Shown: positions 10,236-19,993, counted from the first letter of the stretch. The stretch is 64,000 nt of DNA from GCA-002050365 sp964237235 (GCA_964237235.1 CAXSGY010000002.1:248001-312000); one strand, 5' to 3'. Numbers and translations are program-made. The notes: generated by a model from the sequence alone, not told the origin.

Positions 10236-10524
10236 ATTGTTATAAAAGAGTCGGCAATTCGGGGAAAAGTTGCGCGCCGCTCGATTGTTTTCTAATTTCG
10301 CAAACTCTTAATTTCGATTCGGCTATTGCAAAGTCCAGCCGAATCGTTACGAATTGCTGAACGCGGGAAAAGTTAGAATCTTGCAGAAAACGCGCGCAAG
10401 AAAATTGCGAACTGCCGTTTTATGATAAACGACAATCCGCGATTTTTGGCAAATTATTTCTCTCGAAAAAGCTTTATGTTTCCAATTTAATAAAGAAAAA
10501 GTCTTCGACCGATTAGCGTCTGAT

Positions 10525-11730
10525 TCAAGGACAAGGAACTTCTTTATCTTTCTTGTTGATGCAGATTCTTAAACTGCGCTGCACTTGGACTTCCGCGATT
10601 CCAATTCTGAACGGAGCGGAATCGGAGTATTTCGGTTTGATGATATATTTTCCCGCTTTGTTTATGTAACCGTGTTTGTAAAAATCGAGATCGCCAATCG
10701 AAACATTCGCTAATCCTACGGAAAATTTGCCGACGGATTGATACCATTTAAGAAGAAGTTGTCCTTTTTCGTTAATGTATCCGCAGAGTGTATCGTGTTC
10801 CGGGCAGACTCCCGCAAATCCCTCAGAGAAAGGGTAAACGACCGCGTAGATAGGTTTTACCAGTATTTTTCCTTTTTTGTCTCGATAACCGCATCGCTCG
10901 ACAATGCCGTTTTTCCCGCTCAGTTTGACGCAAAAAGGCTCAAATCCATTGTCGCTGTTTTCACCGGGATTTATCCAGAAAGGTTTATAATATTCCCCTG
11001 GCTCAGGTTGAAAATTACAACCTACTTCTTCGTTCTTTTTATTGATACATTCGGTCGAATTCGGTTCGACTTCCGCGATTCCATTTTTGAACGGGTTGCT
11101 AACCGAATACTGAGGAGCAATGATGAAATCGCCCTGTTTATTGATGTAACCGTGTTTATATGAATTTCCGTCTTTAACTGAAACGCCTGCTAGTTCTTCG
11201 GAAAATGGAGAAACTTCTTGATATTTCGGGCTGATAACTATTTGCCCCTTTTCATTGATGTATCCGCAAAGCGAAGAATCTTTCGGGCAAACGCCTGCTA
11301 ATCCTTCGGAAAAAGGATAAACAGCTTGATAAACAGGCTCAATTAAGATTTTTCCTTTTTTGTTTTGATAACCGCATCGCTCGACAATGCTGTTTTTCTC
11401 GTTTGTCTTGACGCAAAATGGCTCGAATCCGTTATCGCTATTTTCAACAGATTCAATCCACACAGGTTTGTAATGTACTCCAACTTTTTGATTATTATTT
11501 TCAGATGCAGCGGTTGTATTAACTCGTGTTTTACCATCATCGGTTATATCCGGTGGAATAATTATATTTTGAGGAGTCGGCGTTGGTGCAACGAGATTTT
11601 GATAGAGCTTATTAGTCGGAGTCTTTACAGAATTTTCGTCATGTTCACAGCCCGTATGTAATAAACAAAATAATAAACAAAATAATAAACAAAATAATAA
11701 GGCATTGTTCATATTAATTTCTTTCATCAA
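10525..11730 (-). CDS. WG-repeat lipoprotein, long copy
   Basis: About 401 residues. The N-terminal hydrophobic segment is followed by LHTGC, a plausible lipobox, so it is probably an outer-membrane or periplasmic lipoprotein. The rest consists of WG/KWG-type repeats: GYINEKGQIVISPKYQ, GYINKQGDFIIAPQY and similar blocks separated by PFSEGLAGV. Two halves of the protein are near duplicates, each starting CGYQ/CGYR and ending CINKK. The hydrophobic core of the signal peptide is encoded by three 12-bp tandem units (LFCL each). The start is uncertain among several Met codons. It is the last gene of three tandem paralogues on the minus strand. Base composition is AT-rich relative to neighbours, suggesting transfer. 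Confidence 0.75.
   Translation of the reverse strand: MMKEINMNNALLFCLLFCLLFCLLHTGCEHDENSVKTPTNKLYQNLVAPTPTPQNIIIPPDITDDGKTRVNTTAASENNNQKVGVHYKPVWIESVENSDNGFEPFCVKTNEKNSIVERCGYQNKKGKILIEPVYQAVYPFSEGLAGVCPKDSSLCGYINEKGQIVISPKYQEVSPFSEELAGVSVKDGNSYKHGYINKQGDFIIAPQYSVSNPFKNGIAEVEPNSTECINKKNEEVGCNFQPEPGEYYKPFWINPGENSDNGFEPFCVKLSGKNGIVERCGYRDKKGKILVKPIYAVVYPFSEGFAGVCPEHDTLCGYINEKGQLLLKWYQSVGKFSVGLANVSIGDLDFYKHGYINKAGKYIIKPKYSDSAPFRIGIAEVQVQRSLRICINKKDKEVPCP
11660..11695. repeat. Three tandem 12-bp units in the signal peptide region
   Basis: AATAAACAAAAT is repeated three times exactly. On the coding (minus) strand each unit adds four hydrophobic residues (Leu-Phe-Cys-Leu), so unit gain or loss would lengthen or shorten the signal peptide core without a frameshift. 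Confidence 0.85.
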
Positions 11731-11770
11731 ATAGATTCACTTTATTTTCTTTAGAAATTGAATTTACTTG

Positions 11771-12499
11771 CTAATCACATTTTACAGTTTGATTTTTCTT
11801 GTTAATACATTTCAGAAGACTACGCTGAACTTCAACTTGTGCAACGCCGTTCTTAAATGGCTTGCCGTCCGAATATTGAGGTTTAATAACAAATCTGCCG
11901 CTTTTGTCAAGATAACCCAATTTATAAAAATCAACGTCTCCAATTAGAACTCCCGCTAATCCTTCTGAAAATTTATCAACGTCTTGGTAATTGGCTTTGA
12001 CGACTAATTTGCCTCGCTCGTTGATGTAACCGCAAAGCTGTTCCATCTTTGGACACACTCCGGCTAATCCCTCGGAAAAAACGTATGTTCTTGCAAATGC
12101 GGGTTTTATTAAGATTTTTCCGTCGGTATTTTGATAGCCGCATTTTGTGATCACTTTTCCCTCAGCTTCGATATTTACGCAAAAAGGCTCATATCCGTTA
12201 TCGCTTTGTTCATCATCTTCGATCCAGAAAGGCTTATAATGTTCGCCAAGTTTCGGATTATCGCTATGCTCTGGTTTGAGACTCAAGTTTGAAATTGTTG
12301 CAGCTATCTGAGGTTTTGCATTATCATCATCTACATTTTGTGAAGAATTTGCATTAACGTAAACCGAAGTCGCAGTCGGAGCGGATTTTACCAAATTTTG
12401 TTCTAATTTATTAATTTGTGCCTGCGTAGAATTGTTGTTTTGTTTACAGGAGATGATAAACAATAAACAAAATAAAAGAATGAGTGATTGTTTATTCAT
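11771..12499 (-). CDS. WG-repeat lipoprotein, short copy A
   Basis: A 242-residue paralogue of the flanking genes. The N-terminus LLFIISCKQNN is a signal sequence with Cys in lipobox position. Three WG-type repeats follow (CGYQNTDGKILIKPAF, CGYINERGKLVVKANY, GYLDKSGRFVIKPQY), ending in CINKKNQ. It lacks the second half present in the 401-residue copy. Eight bases separate it from the upstream gene, so both are probably co-transcribed. WG repeats occur in many bacterial surface or toxin-associated proteins, but no function can be assigned. Confidence 0.75.
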   Translation of the reverse strand: MNKQSLILLFCLLFIISCKQNNNSTQAQINKLEQNLVKSAPTATSVYVNANSSQNVDDDNAKPQIAATISNLSLKPEHSDNPKLGEHYKPFWIEDDEQSDNGYEPFCVNIEAEGKVITKCGYQNTDGKILIKPAFARTYVFSEGLAGVCPKMEQLCGYINERGKLVVKANYQDVDKFSEGLAGVLIGDVDFYKLGYLDKSGRFVIKPQYSDGKPFKNGVAQVEVQRSLLKCINKKNQTVKCD

Positions 12500-12507
12500 A
12501 ACATTAC

Positions 12508-13230
12508 CTAACGGTCAGGACACAGAACTTCTTCATTTTTTTTATTGATGCAAAAACTCAAGTTTCTTAGTCGAACTTTAGCAATTCCGTCTCTAAACGG
12601 CTCGCCATCTGTATATTGAGGTTTGATTATATATTTGCCTTGTTTATTAATGTAGCCGATTTTTTCATAATCCGAAGGCTCTTTCGGTTCTACTGTTACA
12701 AGTCCTACTCCTTCCGAGAATTTACCTGCATATTGATAGTTTGGTTTGATTGTAAAATTTCCTTTTGTGTTTATATACCCGCAGATTTGTTCAATTTTTG
12801 GACAAACGCCTGCCAGATCCTCCGAAAATATGAAAGTTTTGTAAAAAATCGGTCTGATTAAGATTTTCCCTTTTCTGTCCTGATAACCACACCTTCTCTC
12901 AATCTTACCTTTTACTTTTGCTTCAACACAGAAAGGCTCAAAACCATTATCGCTTTGCTCATCGTCTTCAATCCAAAAAGGTTTATAATGCTCTCCAAGC
13001 TTTGGATTATCGTTATGGATAAGTTGAACATTTGGGATTGAAACCGTGATTGCGACGTGAGATTTATCATCTTCATTTTGTGAAGAATTTGAATTAACAG
13101 GAGTTGGAGAAAACTGTATGGTATTTTTCTCTAACATATTAGTTTGTGCGTAGGTCGAGTTATTGTTTTGTTTACAACACACAAATAACAAACAAGTGAT
13201 TAGAATTAGCAGCAGGATTTTTACTATCAT
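12508..13230 (-). CDS. WG-repeat lipoprotein, short copy B
   Basis: A 240-residue protein, first gene of the tandem trio. The signal segment LLFVCCKQNNNST provides the lipobox Cys. Three WG repeats (CGYQDRKGKILIRPIF, CGYINTKGNFTIKPNY, GYINKQGKYIIKPQY) each end in an aromatic residue, and the tail is CINKKNEEV. It is strongly similar to copy A, including the shared phrase KLGEHYKPFWIEDDEQSDNG, implying recent duplication. The gene is AT-rich and lies just downstream of the decayed lysozyme gene on the same strand. Confidence 0.75.
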   Translation of the reverse strand: MIVKILLLILITCLLFVCCKQNNNSTYAQTNMLEKNTIQFSPTPVNSNSSQNEDDKSHVAITVSIPNVQLIHNDNPKLGEHYKPFWIEDDEQSDNGFEPFCVEAKVKGKIERRCGYQDRKGKILIRPIFYKTFIFSEDLAGVCPKIEQICGYINTKGNFTIKPNYQYAGKFSEGVGLVTVEPKEPSDYEKIGYINKQGKYIIKPQYTDGEPFRDGIAKVRLRNLSFCINKKNEEVLCPDR

Positions 13231-13250
13231 TTTATCTTTCTCCTACTTTA

Positions 13251-14410
13251 CTAGCGGCTAAATAACTGCGCTTCATCGTCACGCCTTGGGACTAATCCGG
13301 GAGCGAATGTTTTGTTGCTATAAGTGAATTTCTTCATTTCATCAGTTACCCAACTAAAGCTACTCGAGTTTAAAAATTTAAGTAAATCTGAGTTCTTGAA
13401 TGTCACATCACTTAATGTAAAAATGAAAGAAATTAATGCATCAAATTGATTTTGTTTGAGAAGGACTTCAACATTTTGTCTGATTATTTCTTCCTTTTCT
13501 TTGACATTTTCTCTTAGCATTACTTCTGCTTCGTTTTGGGAAACTCCATTCGGGTATTTGGCAAAATCTGCTTGTGTGCATTTTCCTTCGTGAAGTAAAT
13601 GTCCGTAACCGATAGTGCAATTATTCCCGCCGTCCGTATCATACTGGTTTACTGATAAATTTCTCCCATTTTTTAATCATATTGTAGCCTTCTTCACTTG
13701 TGCTGAGATTATCGTTGAAAGTTGCATTCTTAAAATTTGTTTCGGTCAAAATCTGGAATCTGCCTCTTCCAAAAAATTTAATCAGCGGTTTATCTACATA
13801 CGGCTTCACGTTTTGAATCAAACCTTTGGCGTTTTCTTCTCCGACAAGTTTTACTTTAAGAAAGTAAAAAGGATCGTTCGGATTGTAATTATTAATCGCC
13901 GTTGAAGCGATTTTTTGAATGTAATCTCGTTCGATACTATTCAGTTTTTCTCGTAAACCTTTAACGCTTGCGTCAACATCCTTTGTAAGTTGTTCATATC
14001 TGCGATTCAAATCAGAATCATAACTCATAATCTTTTTCGCATTCGGAGCGAGATTAATGAATGTTAAAAATCTGATTGCAAACTGATAATCCATATAAAA
14101 ATATAAGAAATCAGTCAGGAGAAAGTTAACCTGCATCGGATACATCAAGATAATAATCGTATCGCCAACCTTATATGCTTTAAAGGGCGGCGGGCTTTTA
14201 AGATTCAGTTTCAACAGAGGATCATCTTTCTTGATAGTTCTTTCCAGTCCGGCATCTGAAACAGTTATGTATGGAACGGAATTCGGTTTGGGTTAATACC
14301 GGAAGAATTATGTCGTTAAAAATGTTCAGTAAAGGCGTTTTGAATGGTAAATCAGTCTTAAATTAATTTGTCGAAGAGTCAAGAATATCAATAGAGTTAA
14401 AGTCGTTCAT
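13251..14410 (-). pseudogene. Decayed GH24 (T4-type) lysozyme gene with N-terminal extension
   Basis: Three reading-frame lesions break one ancestral gene. It starts at an ATG at 14408-14410 preceded by GGAG, reaches an in-frame TAA after 15 codons, continues as KTDLPFKTP, changes frame near 14285, runs through SDAGLERTIKKDDPLLK to EEGYNMIKKWEKFISKPV, and changes frame again near 13640 into YDTDGGNNCTIGYGHL. The last two pieces form a lysozyme core: catalytic Glu in KWEK and the TIGYGH signature, then CTQADFAKYPNGVSQNEAEV and a C-terminal helical part. GH24 enzymes cleave peptidoglycan and are typical of phage endolysins. AT-rich composition agrees with transfer. Sequencing error could explain one lesion but hardly all three. 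Confidence 0.75.
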
Positions 14411-14533
14411 AAGATTCTCCAAAATTTCAGTAAAGTATATTTATTTCTGTCAATTCGTATGGAAATACAGTTTTGTAAAAGTAGTAAGATTCAGTGGGCT
14501 TTAACTTTTATAAAAAAACTATAAGGCACAAAG

Positions 14534-14560
14534 AAAAGGCTGTCAAAATGACAGCCTTTT
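14534..14560 (-). terminator. Terminator downstream of tRNA-Arg(ACG)
   Basis: Arms AAAAGGCTGTCA and TGACAGCCTTTT around a three-base loop lie 11 bases after the tRNA 3' end on the minus strand, a classic intrinsic terminator. Confidence 0.85.
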
Positions 14561-14570
14561 AGAATTTGAA

Positions 14571-14644
14571 TACACTCGGCAAGATTCGAACTTGCGACCC
14601 CTTGATTCGTAGTCAAGTACTCTATCCAGCTGAGCTACGAGTGC
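14571..14644 (-). tRNA. tRNA-Arg(ACG)
   Basis: A canonical cloverleaf: acceptor GCACTCG with CGAGTGT, D arm with GG, anticodon stem CTTGA/TCAAG around CTACGAA, T loop TTCGAAT. CCA is not encoded. The AT-rich lysozyme/WG segment ends beside it, so it could have served as an integration site. The anticodon duplicates one in the array at 41571. Confidence 0.95.
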
Positions 14645-14704
14645 GTAAAGCGAATTATTAGACTACAAATGTTGGGCTTTTGTGTCAAGTTTGTTTGTCT
14701 GAAA

Positions 14705-15694
14705 TCATTTGGCGAAATAGCCTTGCCGGGTTCTCGAAATCAATTCGGGATTGCTCGTTTCGAGTTTTATTGCCCGCCATTTGCCGTCGCGCTTCGCATT
14801 CGTCGGTTGATATTCGATGGTGTAGAGCGCGTGCAGATCGGCGGCGACCGAAGCGTAGATTTTGCCCATCTCTTCGAGGCGGTTGATGGCGTTTAAGGTT
14901 CCGCCGGTGCGGTCGGCGAGTATTTGCAGACGGCTGCGGGCAGCGGTAAACATTGCTACTTGCGCCGGGGTCGGATCGGCGAGTTTGACCGGATCGCCGG
15001 TCGGCAGGGCGAGCGGATAAATCGTAATTCCCTGCGCGTCGGCGCGGTTTAAAACGCGGTTTAAGGCTTCGGCGGTTTCGGGTTTGAGGGCGGTCGAAAT
15101 TTCCGCGTCTTTGAATTTGCCCAAAAAATCGCGGTCGCCGTCGCGCATCGCCGTGTCAACGCCGTCGGTTAAAACGATAATCGCTTTGCGCCGCTTGCCT
15201 TCGCCGGAGAGTTTTTCGAGCGCTACATCGAGAGCTTTGTAGAGCTGCGTTTTGCCGCGTCCGTTGGCGGCGGCAATCGAATTGGCGATTTTCCGACGGT
15301 CGGTTGTAAAATCGTTTCGCAGATTTACTTTGTCGTAAAATTCGATAACCGCGATGCGGTCGTCCGGCGCGAGCGCGTCAACAAAACGATATGCGGATTG
15401 TCTGATCGTTTCCCGAAAACCGAGCGTCGAGCCGGACATATCCAAGATCATCACGACCGAAAACGGCGCGACCGTCGGCTCGAACTTGGTGATGTTTTGT
15501 TTCACGCCGTCTTCGTAAACCGCGAAATTGTCTTTATTTAAACTGGTAATCGGTCGCCCCTTATCGTCAACCACGCCGACGTTCAAACGGACAATCGAAG
15601 TATCGACTTTAATTACGTCGTCGTCTTGCGCGGCAATGGCGAAAACACTGAAGATAACCAGCAAAAACAATAAGATGACTTTTGAAAATCGCAT
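14705..15694 (-). CDS. Secreted VWFA-domain protein (acidobacterial VWFA-related type)
   Basis: A 329-residue protein with a signal peptide (1-22). A short beta domain (VGVVDDKGRPITSLNKDNF) typical of this acidobacterial family precedes a von Willebrand A domain, about 80-280. The metal-ion adhesion site DMSGST is intact near residue 90 and the later LTDGVD motif is present. Members are abundant in Acidobacteriota genomes and probably mediate protein contacts outside the cytoplasm; no specific partner is known. It stands alone on the minus strand. This family is one of the clues for the organism's phylum. Confidence 0.85.
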   Translation of the reverse strand: MRFSKVILLFLLVIFSVFAIAAQDDDVIKVDTSIVRLNVGVVDDKGRPITSLNKDNFAVYEDGVKQNITKFEPTVAPFSVVMILDMSGSTLGFRETIRQSAYRFVDALAPDDRIAVIEFYDKVNLRNDFTTDRRKIANSIAAANGRGKTQLYKALDVALEKLSGEGKRRKAIIVLTDGVDTAMRDGDRDFLGKFKDAEISTALKPETAEALNRVLNRADAQGITIYPLALPTGDPVKLADPTPAQVAMFTAARSRLQILADRTGGTLNAINRLEEMGKIYASVAADLHALYTIEYQPTNAKRDGKWRAIKLETSNPELISRTRQGYFAK

Positions 15695-15855
15695 AAATAA
15701 TAATTAAATGTTCAGACGCTTCGCATCGCGGCGCGGTTGCATACGCCTCTTTGCTAAAATTTAACTTTAATTTTTCGGCAAAAATGATTTATAATGCATT
15801 TTTCTCAAAAACATTCAAAGTTGAACTAAAGTTAACCTCCAAAATGGGTGAATAT

Positions 15856-16410
15856 ATGTCTTACAAGCCCAAGCATTGCTGTCAATGCGGGGAAAAGATT
15901 AATAGAATTAACCGAAAGCCGTGGTCAAGTCCGCGCTTCTGCGAGCTTTGCGAAACCGAATTCGGCATCTACGATTGGCTGCGCCGCGCGTTTGTCGCAA
16001 TCGGACTGGTTTTAGGGTTGTTCGGCATCGGAAGTATCTTCGTCAAGCCGGAAAAACCGCCGGTCATCGCGCCGAATCAATTCGCCTTCGGAAATTCAAA
16101 CGCTAAAAGCGAAATTGCTAATCAGACAATCGCAGCGCAATCGTTGCCGAACGGCGCGGCGCAAACGAAAACGGTAAATGGCGATTCCAGCGTCGAAAAT
16201 AAGCCTCGAATCGCGCCGGCACAGACGGAGCCGAAAAAAAATCAAACTGAAAATTCCTCAAACGATTCTTCCGAAGCGATTTATTACTGCGGAGCGCAAA
16301 CGAAAAAGGGGACGATTTGCACGCACCGCGTCAAGGGCGGCGGACGCTGCTGGCAACACGCCGGACAGCCGGCAATGCTTCCACAATCCAAATTAATCGC
16401 CGCGCAGTAA
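15856..16410 (+). CDS. Membrane protein with N-terminal zinc ribbon and C-terminal Cys/His motif
   Basis: About 184 residues. The ATG at 15856 is preferred because upstream sequence is AT-rich and non-coding in character; an in-frame ATG at 15844 is an alternative. An N-terminal ribbon (CCQCG, then FCELCE) is followed by a membrane helix near 45-65 (FVAIGLVLGLFGIGSIF), a polar linker, and a C-terminal CGAQTKKGTICTHRV...CWQHAG segment. That tail matches the small zinc-binding motif seen at the end of many bacterial proteins (DUF5763-like). Role unknown. Confidence 0.55.
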   Translation: MSYKPKHCCQCGEKINRINRKPWSSPRFCELCETEFGIYDWLRRAFVAIGLVLGLFGIGSIFVKPEKPPVIAPNQFAFGNSNAKSEIANQTIAAQSLPNGAAQTKTVNGDSSVENKPRIAPAQTEPKKNQTENSSNDSSEAIYYCGAQTKKGTICTHRVKGGGRCWQHAGQPAMLPQSKLIAAQ

Positions 16411-16418
16411 TTTGTTTA

Positions 16419-16447
16419 TTTAACTTTTCCTACTATTTTGATATAAT
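16419..16447 (+). promoter_or_regulatory. Candidate sigma70-type promoter for the kinase gene
   Basis: TTTAAC and a consensus TATAAT separated by 17 bases, about 80 bases upstream of the kinase start codon. The -10 is perfect and the -35 weak. Confidence 0.45.
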
Positions 16448-16529
16448 TTCAAGTATATTGAACACGAAACTTTAACGTGTTTCGGCAACGGTTTTAAAAT
16501 AACCGAATAGTTGAATAAAAGCGAAAAGA

Positions 16530-18491
16530 ATGAAACCGATAGCCCCTAATACATTAATTCAAAATCGCTACCTGATCGTTCATTTAATCGGCAAAGGCGG
16601 AATGGGCGAAGTTTATCTGGCGGTTGACCAGCGTTTAGGCAGCGCGGTCGCCTTGAAACGTACGTTTTTTTCCGAAGACGCGACGCTCGGCAACGCCTTC
16701 GAGCGCGAAGCGAAAACGCTGGCGCGGCTGCGTCATCCGGCTCTGCCGAAGGTGAGCGACCATTTTACCGAAGAAGGAACGCAGTATCTGGTGATGGAGC
16801 ATATCTCCGGCGACGATATTTCAAAACGCCTGGAATCGATGGACAAACCTTTTCCGCTTAACTGGGTATTGTTCTGGGCTGACCAACTGCTCGACGCGCT
16901 GACTTATCTGCACTCGCACGAACCGCCGATTATACACCGCGACATCAAACCGCAGAACCTTAAATTAACCGACGAAAATCACATCGTGCTGCTCGACTTC
17001 GGGCTTTCAAAAAATTCGCTCGGTGAAACGCGCGTCACGACTGCCGGCAGCATCGTCGGTTACACGCCGCATTATGCGCCGATGGAGCAGATTCGCGGCA
17101 CCGGAACCGATGCGAGAAGCGATCTTTATTCGCTTTCGGCGACGCTCTATCAAATAATGTCAAACGTCGTGCCGCCTGACGCGTTAACCCGAGCCGACAG
17201 TCTGATAAACGGAATGCCCGATCCGGTCAAGCCGATTAATGAATTGAATCCGGAAGTCTCGAACGCCATTTCGGATGTCGTCCTTAAAGGAATGGCGATC
17301 AGCCAGGAAAAGCGTTGGAAAATGGCGCGCGAGATGCAGAAAGCTCTGCGCGACGCATATTCGCAGATGCAATCGGGAATGTCCGCCAATACGGTCGCTT
17401 TTACAACCGAAAGCCAGCCGGAAATTTCGCAGTCGCAGCAAAAAACCGAACAGTTTTCCGGCATCGCTGCGCTGTCTTCGCTGACCGCCGAAATTCCCTC
17501 CGCGCCGGTTGATTCCATTTCTCTGCCGTCGCAGGCGCAATCGAATGCGAACGTCGCCGCGCCGCCTGCGGAGGCGAATAAAAATGTGGCGCAGAACTTT
17601 GACTCGACGTTGCGCTATGACGCGAACGGAGACGATTCCGGGGAAAAACAGTCCGACATCAGAACCGAAGTTTTACTTGCCGGCTCGACACCGGCGATTA
17701 CTTCGGCACAAAACGGCGATTACCGATTCGCCGAAGAGTTTCCCATCTCGAAAGAACCGGAAATTAACGGCAAAACCGAAAATTTCGGACAAACAGAAAA
17801 CTTCGGGTTTGATGATTTTGAAACGCCGAAAAACTTTTCGCCTGATGCGACCACTCCTTTGATTTCGTTTGACAGCCAACGTGAAAACGAAGCCCCGAAT
17901 CAATCGCCGACCTCGTTCGATTCGATTTCCGACAGCCGCGCGGATCAGGCGAACGCCGGAGCGACGTTTGTGCCGACCGAAACCGCCGCGCCGCGTCAGG
18001 AGACCTTAAAACCCGCACTGGCGGCGCAGAAGAAATCTTCGGGCAAAGGTTGGGCAGTCGGCGGCGGCATTGCCGCGCTTCTGGTTCTGCTTGCGGCGGC
18101 GGGCGGCATCGGCTGGTTTATTCTGCGTGATAAAAACAATACGACCGATAATTTCACGCCGACACCGACCGTCGAAGCGACTGTTTCAAACGAACCGACC
18201 GCCGCGCCAACCCTTTATGTAGCTGACGATACGAATTCTTCGACCAGTGATTCGACGAACAGCGTCGTGGCAAATTCCGAGACTAATACGTCAAACGAAA
18301 ATAATCAGACCGTCGTTACGCAAAACACGCCGAACCCGAACCGGCAGACGCAACAGGTTCAAAATACGCCGCTGCCGATCAGAACGCCTACGCCGCGCCA
18401 AATTCAGCAGACGACAACCGTAAAACCGCCGCCGCGCTCGCCCGTCCCAGTGAATACACCAAGACAGACGAAGATAGATATTGAGCATTAA
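16530..18491 (+). CDS. Hanks-type Ser/Thr protein kinase, membrane anchored (PknB-like)
   Basis: A 653-residue protein. The N-terminal kinase domain (about 12-275) has the glycine loop GKGGMGEVY, ALKR lysine, catalytic HRDIKPQN (Asp138) and DFG (Asp156), plus APMEQ in the activation segment, so it should be active. A long polar, acidic and Gln-rich linker follows to about 500. One membrane helix (GGIAALLVLLAAAGGIGW, about 508-530) leads to a Pro/Thr-rich extracytoplasmic tail without PASTA repeats. It autophosphorylates and signals by Ser/Thr phosphorylation by family analogy. The TPR gene begins 16 bases after the stop, so both are likely one operon. Confidence 0.92.
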   Translation: MKPIAPNTLIQNRYLIVHLIGKGGMGEVYLAVDQRLGSAVALKRTFFSEDATLGNAFEREAKTLARLRHPALPKVSDHFTEEGTQYLVMEHISGDDISKRLESMDKPFPLNWVLFWADQLLDALTYLHSHEPPIIHRDIKPQNLKLTDENHIVLLDFGLSKNSLGETRVTTAGSIVGYTPHYAPMEQIRGTGTDARSDLYSLSATLYQIMSNVVPPDALTRADSLINGMPDPVKPINELNPEVSNAISDVVLKGMAISQEKRWKMAREMQKALRDAYSQMQSGMSANTVAFTTESQPEISQSQQKTEQFSGIAALSSLTAEIPSAPVDSISLPSQAQSNANVAAPPAEANKNVAQNFDSTLRYDANGDDSGEKQSDIRTEVLLAGSTPAITSAQNGDYRFAEEFPISKEPEINGKTENFGQTENFGFDDFETPKNFSPDATTPLISFDSQRENEAPNQSPTSFDSISDSRADQANAGATFVPTETAAPRQETLKPALAAQKKSSGKGWAVGGGIAALLVLLAAAGGIGWFILRDKNNTTDNFTPTPTVEATVSNEPTAAPTLYVADDTNSSTSDSTNSVVANSETNTSNENNQTVVTQNTPNPNRQTQQVQNTPLPIRTPTPRQIQQTTTVKPPPRSPVPVNTPRQTKIDIEH

Positions 18492-18507
18492 TTTTAGGAG
18501 ACCCAAG

Positions 18508-19923
18508 ATGAAAAGGATTTTATACGCCACATTGAAAATTTGTTTTTTGATGTTTATGTTGTTGTCGGTTGTTGCCGTCTCCAGCAACGCGCAGCCCAAA
18601 CAGGATAAAAGCAAGCCCGACGGCAAAGCCAGAAAATTAGTCGAAGCGGGTAATCTTTTATATAACAAAAAAGATTTTCGCTCGGCAATCAACAAATATG
18701 CGGAAGCTATTATGATTTCGCCGAACTATCCTGAGGCTCATTTTTGGAAAGGCGGCGCATATTATTATTTGAACGAATTTGAACCGGCTGCCGAAGAACT
18801 CGACAAAGCTTTTAATCAGGGATATTCGCCGGACAAAATCTACAAACTGCGTTGGGATGTCAATTATCAAATTAAAAATTATGATGCCGCACTGAGCGAC
18901 GCTCAAAACGCTTTTAAGAAAGATCCGCGCGATGCTCTGATTTTGCTTGGCATCGCCAATATCTACCGGGCGAAGGGCGAAAACGAAAAAGCGATTGAAA
19001 ATTATCAAAAAGTGCTGGAAGCCGACCCCAAAAATGCCAATGTGTATTATTTTATGGCTGAAAGTTTTTCGAGTTTGGGAAATACCGCCAAACAGGAAGC
19101 GTTAGCTGCCGAAGCGGTCAAAAGAAATACCAATTATATTGCCGAATCATATTTTCTGCTCGGCGATGCCGCGCAGAAACTAAAGAAACCCGATGAGGCA
19201 ATCCTCGCATACGAAAAACTTTTAAATGTTAAACCTGAACAACCGGCGGCAACTTATCTCGCGCTTTCAGATGCTTATCGCAGTCAGAGTCGTTTAAGCG
19301 ATTCAATTAAGACGGCTCAAAAAGGTACGGCTTTGTACCCCGAAGACGGCAGCCTGTTTGTCGCCCTGACCTGGTATTACAGTCTTGCAAATCTTCCGAA
19401 TAAAGCTGTAACCGCCGGTCAGCAAGCCGTTAAATACGCCTCCGAAAAAGATAAAGCGTTGGCGAATACAAATCTTTGCCGCGCATATAACGATGCGGGT
19501 TCATACCAGAAGGCGATTGCCGCCTGCACGACTGCGCTGAATTTAAAGCCGAATGACGGCGAAACGAATTACAATCTCGGCTGGGCATACGAATCTCAAA
19601 ACAATAATCTTGCCGTTTCATATTATAAAAAAGCAGTTACCGGATTGCTCGAAGACGCGCAGGCTGATCCTGAAGACCCTGATGTATTTTATTTGCTCGG
19701 CAACGCCTACTTCGTCGTCGAAAATCCGAAAGTTGACAACGCCATCAAAGCCTATAAGCAGGCTTTGCAAATTAATCCGAATTTCGCCAAAGCGCGTCTC
19801 AATCTCGGCAATATGTATGTCAAAAGCAATGATTTAGCAGCCGCGCGCGAGCAATATGATATTTTGCTGAAAATTGACGCAAACGCCGCCGCCAAGCTAA
19901 AACAGAAAATTGACAACAAATAG
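18508..19923 (+). CDS. Secreted tetratricopeptide-repeat protein
   Basis: A 471-residue protein starting at the ATG preceded by TAGGAGACC. A signal peptide (1-30, ending SSNAQ) suggests export. The rest is about ten TPR units, such as NYPEAHFWKGGAYYYLNEFEPA, PKNANVYYFMAESF and NFAKARLNLGNMYV, which form a superhelical protein-binding scaffold. It follows the kinase gene closely and is probably co-transcribed; it may be a partner or substrate of the same pathway, which is inference only. A strong hairpin ends the unit. Confidence 0.8.
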   Translation: MKRILYATLKICFLMFMLLSVVAVSSNAQPKQDKSKPDGKARKLVEAGNLLYNKKDFRSAINKYAEAIMISPNYPEAHFWKGGAYYYLNEFEPAAEELDKAFNQGYSPDKIYKLRWDVNYQIKNYDAALSDAQNAFKKDPRDALILLGIANIYRAKGENEKAIENYQKVLEADPKNANVYYFMAESFSSLGNTAKQEALAAEAVKRNTNYIAESYFLLGDAAQKLKKPDEAILAYEKLLNVKPEQPAATYLALSDAYRSQSRLSDSIKTAQKGTALYPEDGSLFVALTWYYSLANLPNKAVTAGQQAVKYASEKDKALANTNLCRAYNDAGSYQKAIAACTTALNLKPNDGETNYNLGWAYESQNNNLAVSYYKKAVTGLLEDAQADPEDPDVFYLLGNAYFVVENPKVDNAIKAYKQALQINPNFAKARLNLGNMYVKSNDLAAAREQYDILLKIDANAAAKLKQKIDNK

Positions 19924-19924
19924 A

Positions 19925-19993
19925 TTTATTTACGGAGACGAAAAGACGCGATGTTTATGATAAACGTCGCGTCTTTTCGTCTCCGTAAATAAA
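19925..19993. terminator. Long bidirectional terminator hairpin
   Basis: Perfect 27-bp arms (19925-19951 and 19967-19993) containing TACGGAGACGAAAAGACGCG, with a 15-base loop, lie between convergent genes. Confidence 0.85.
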
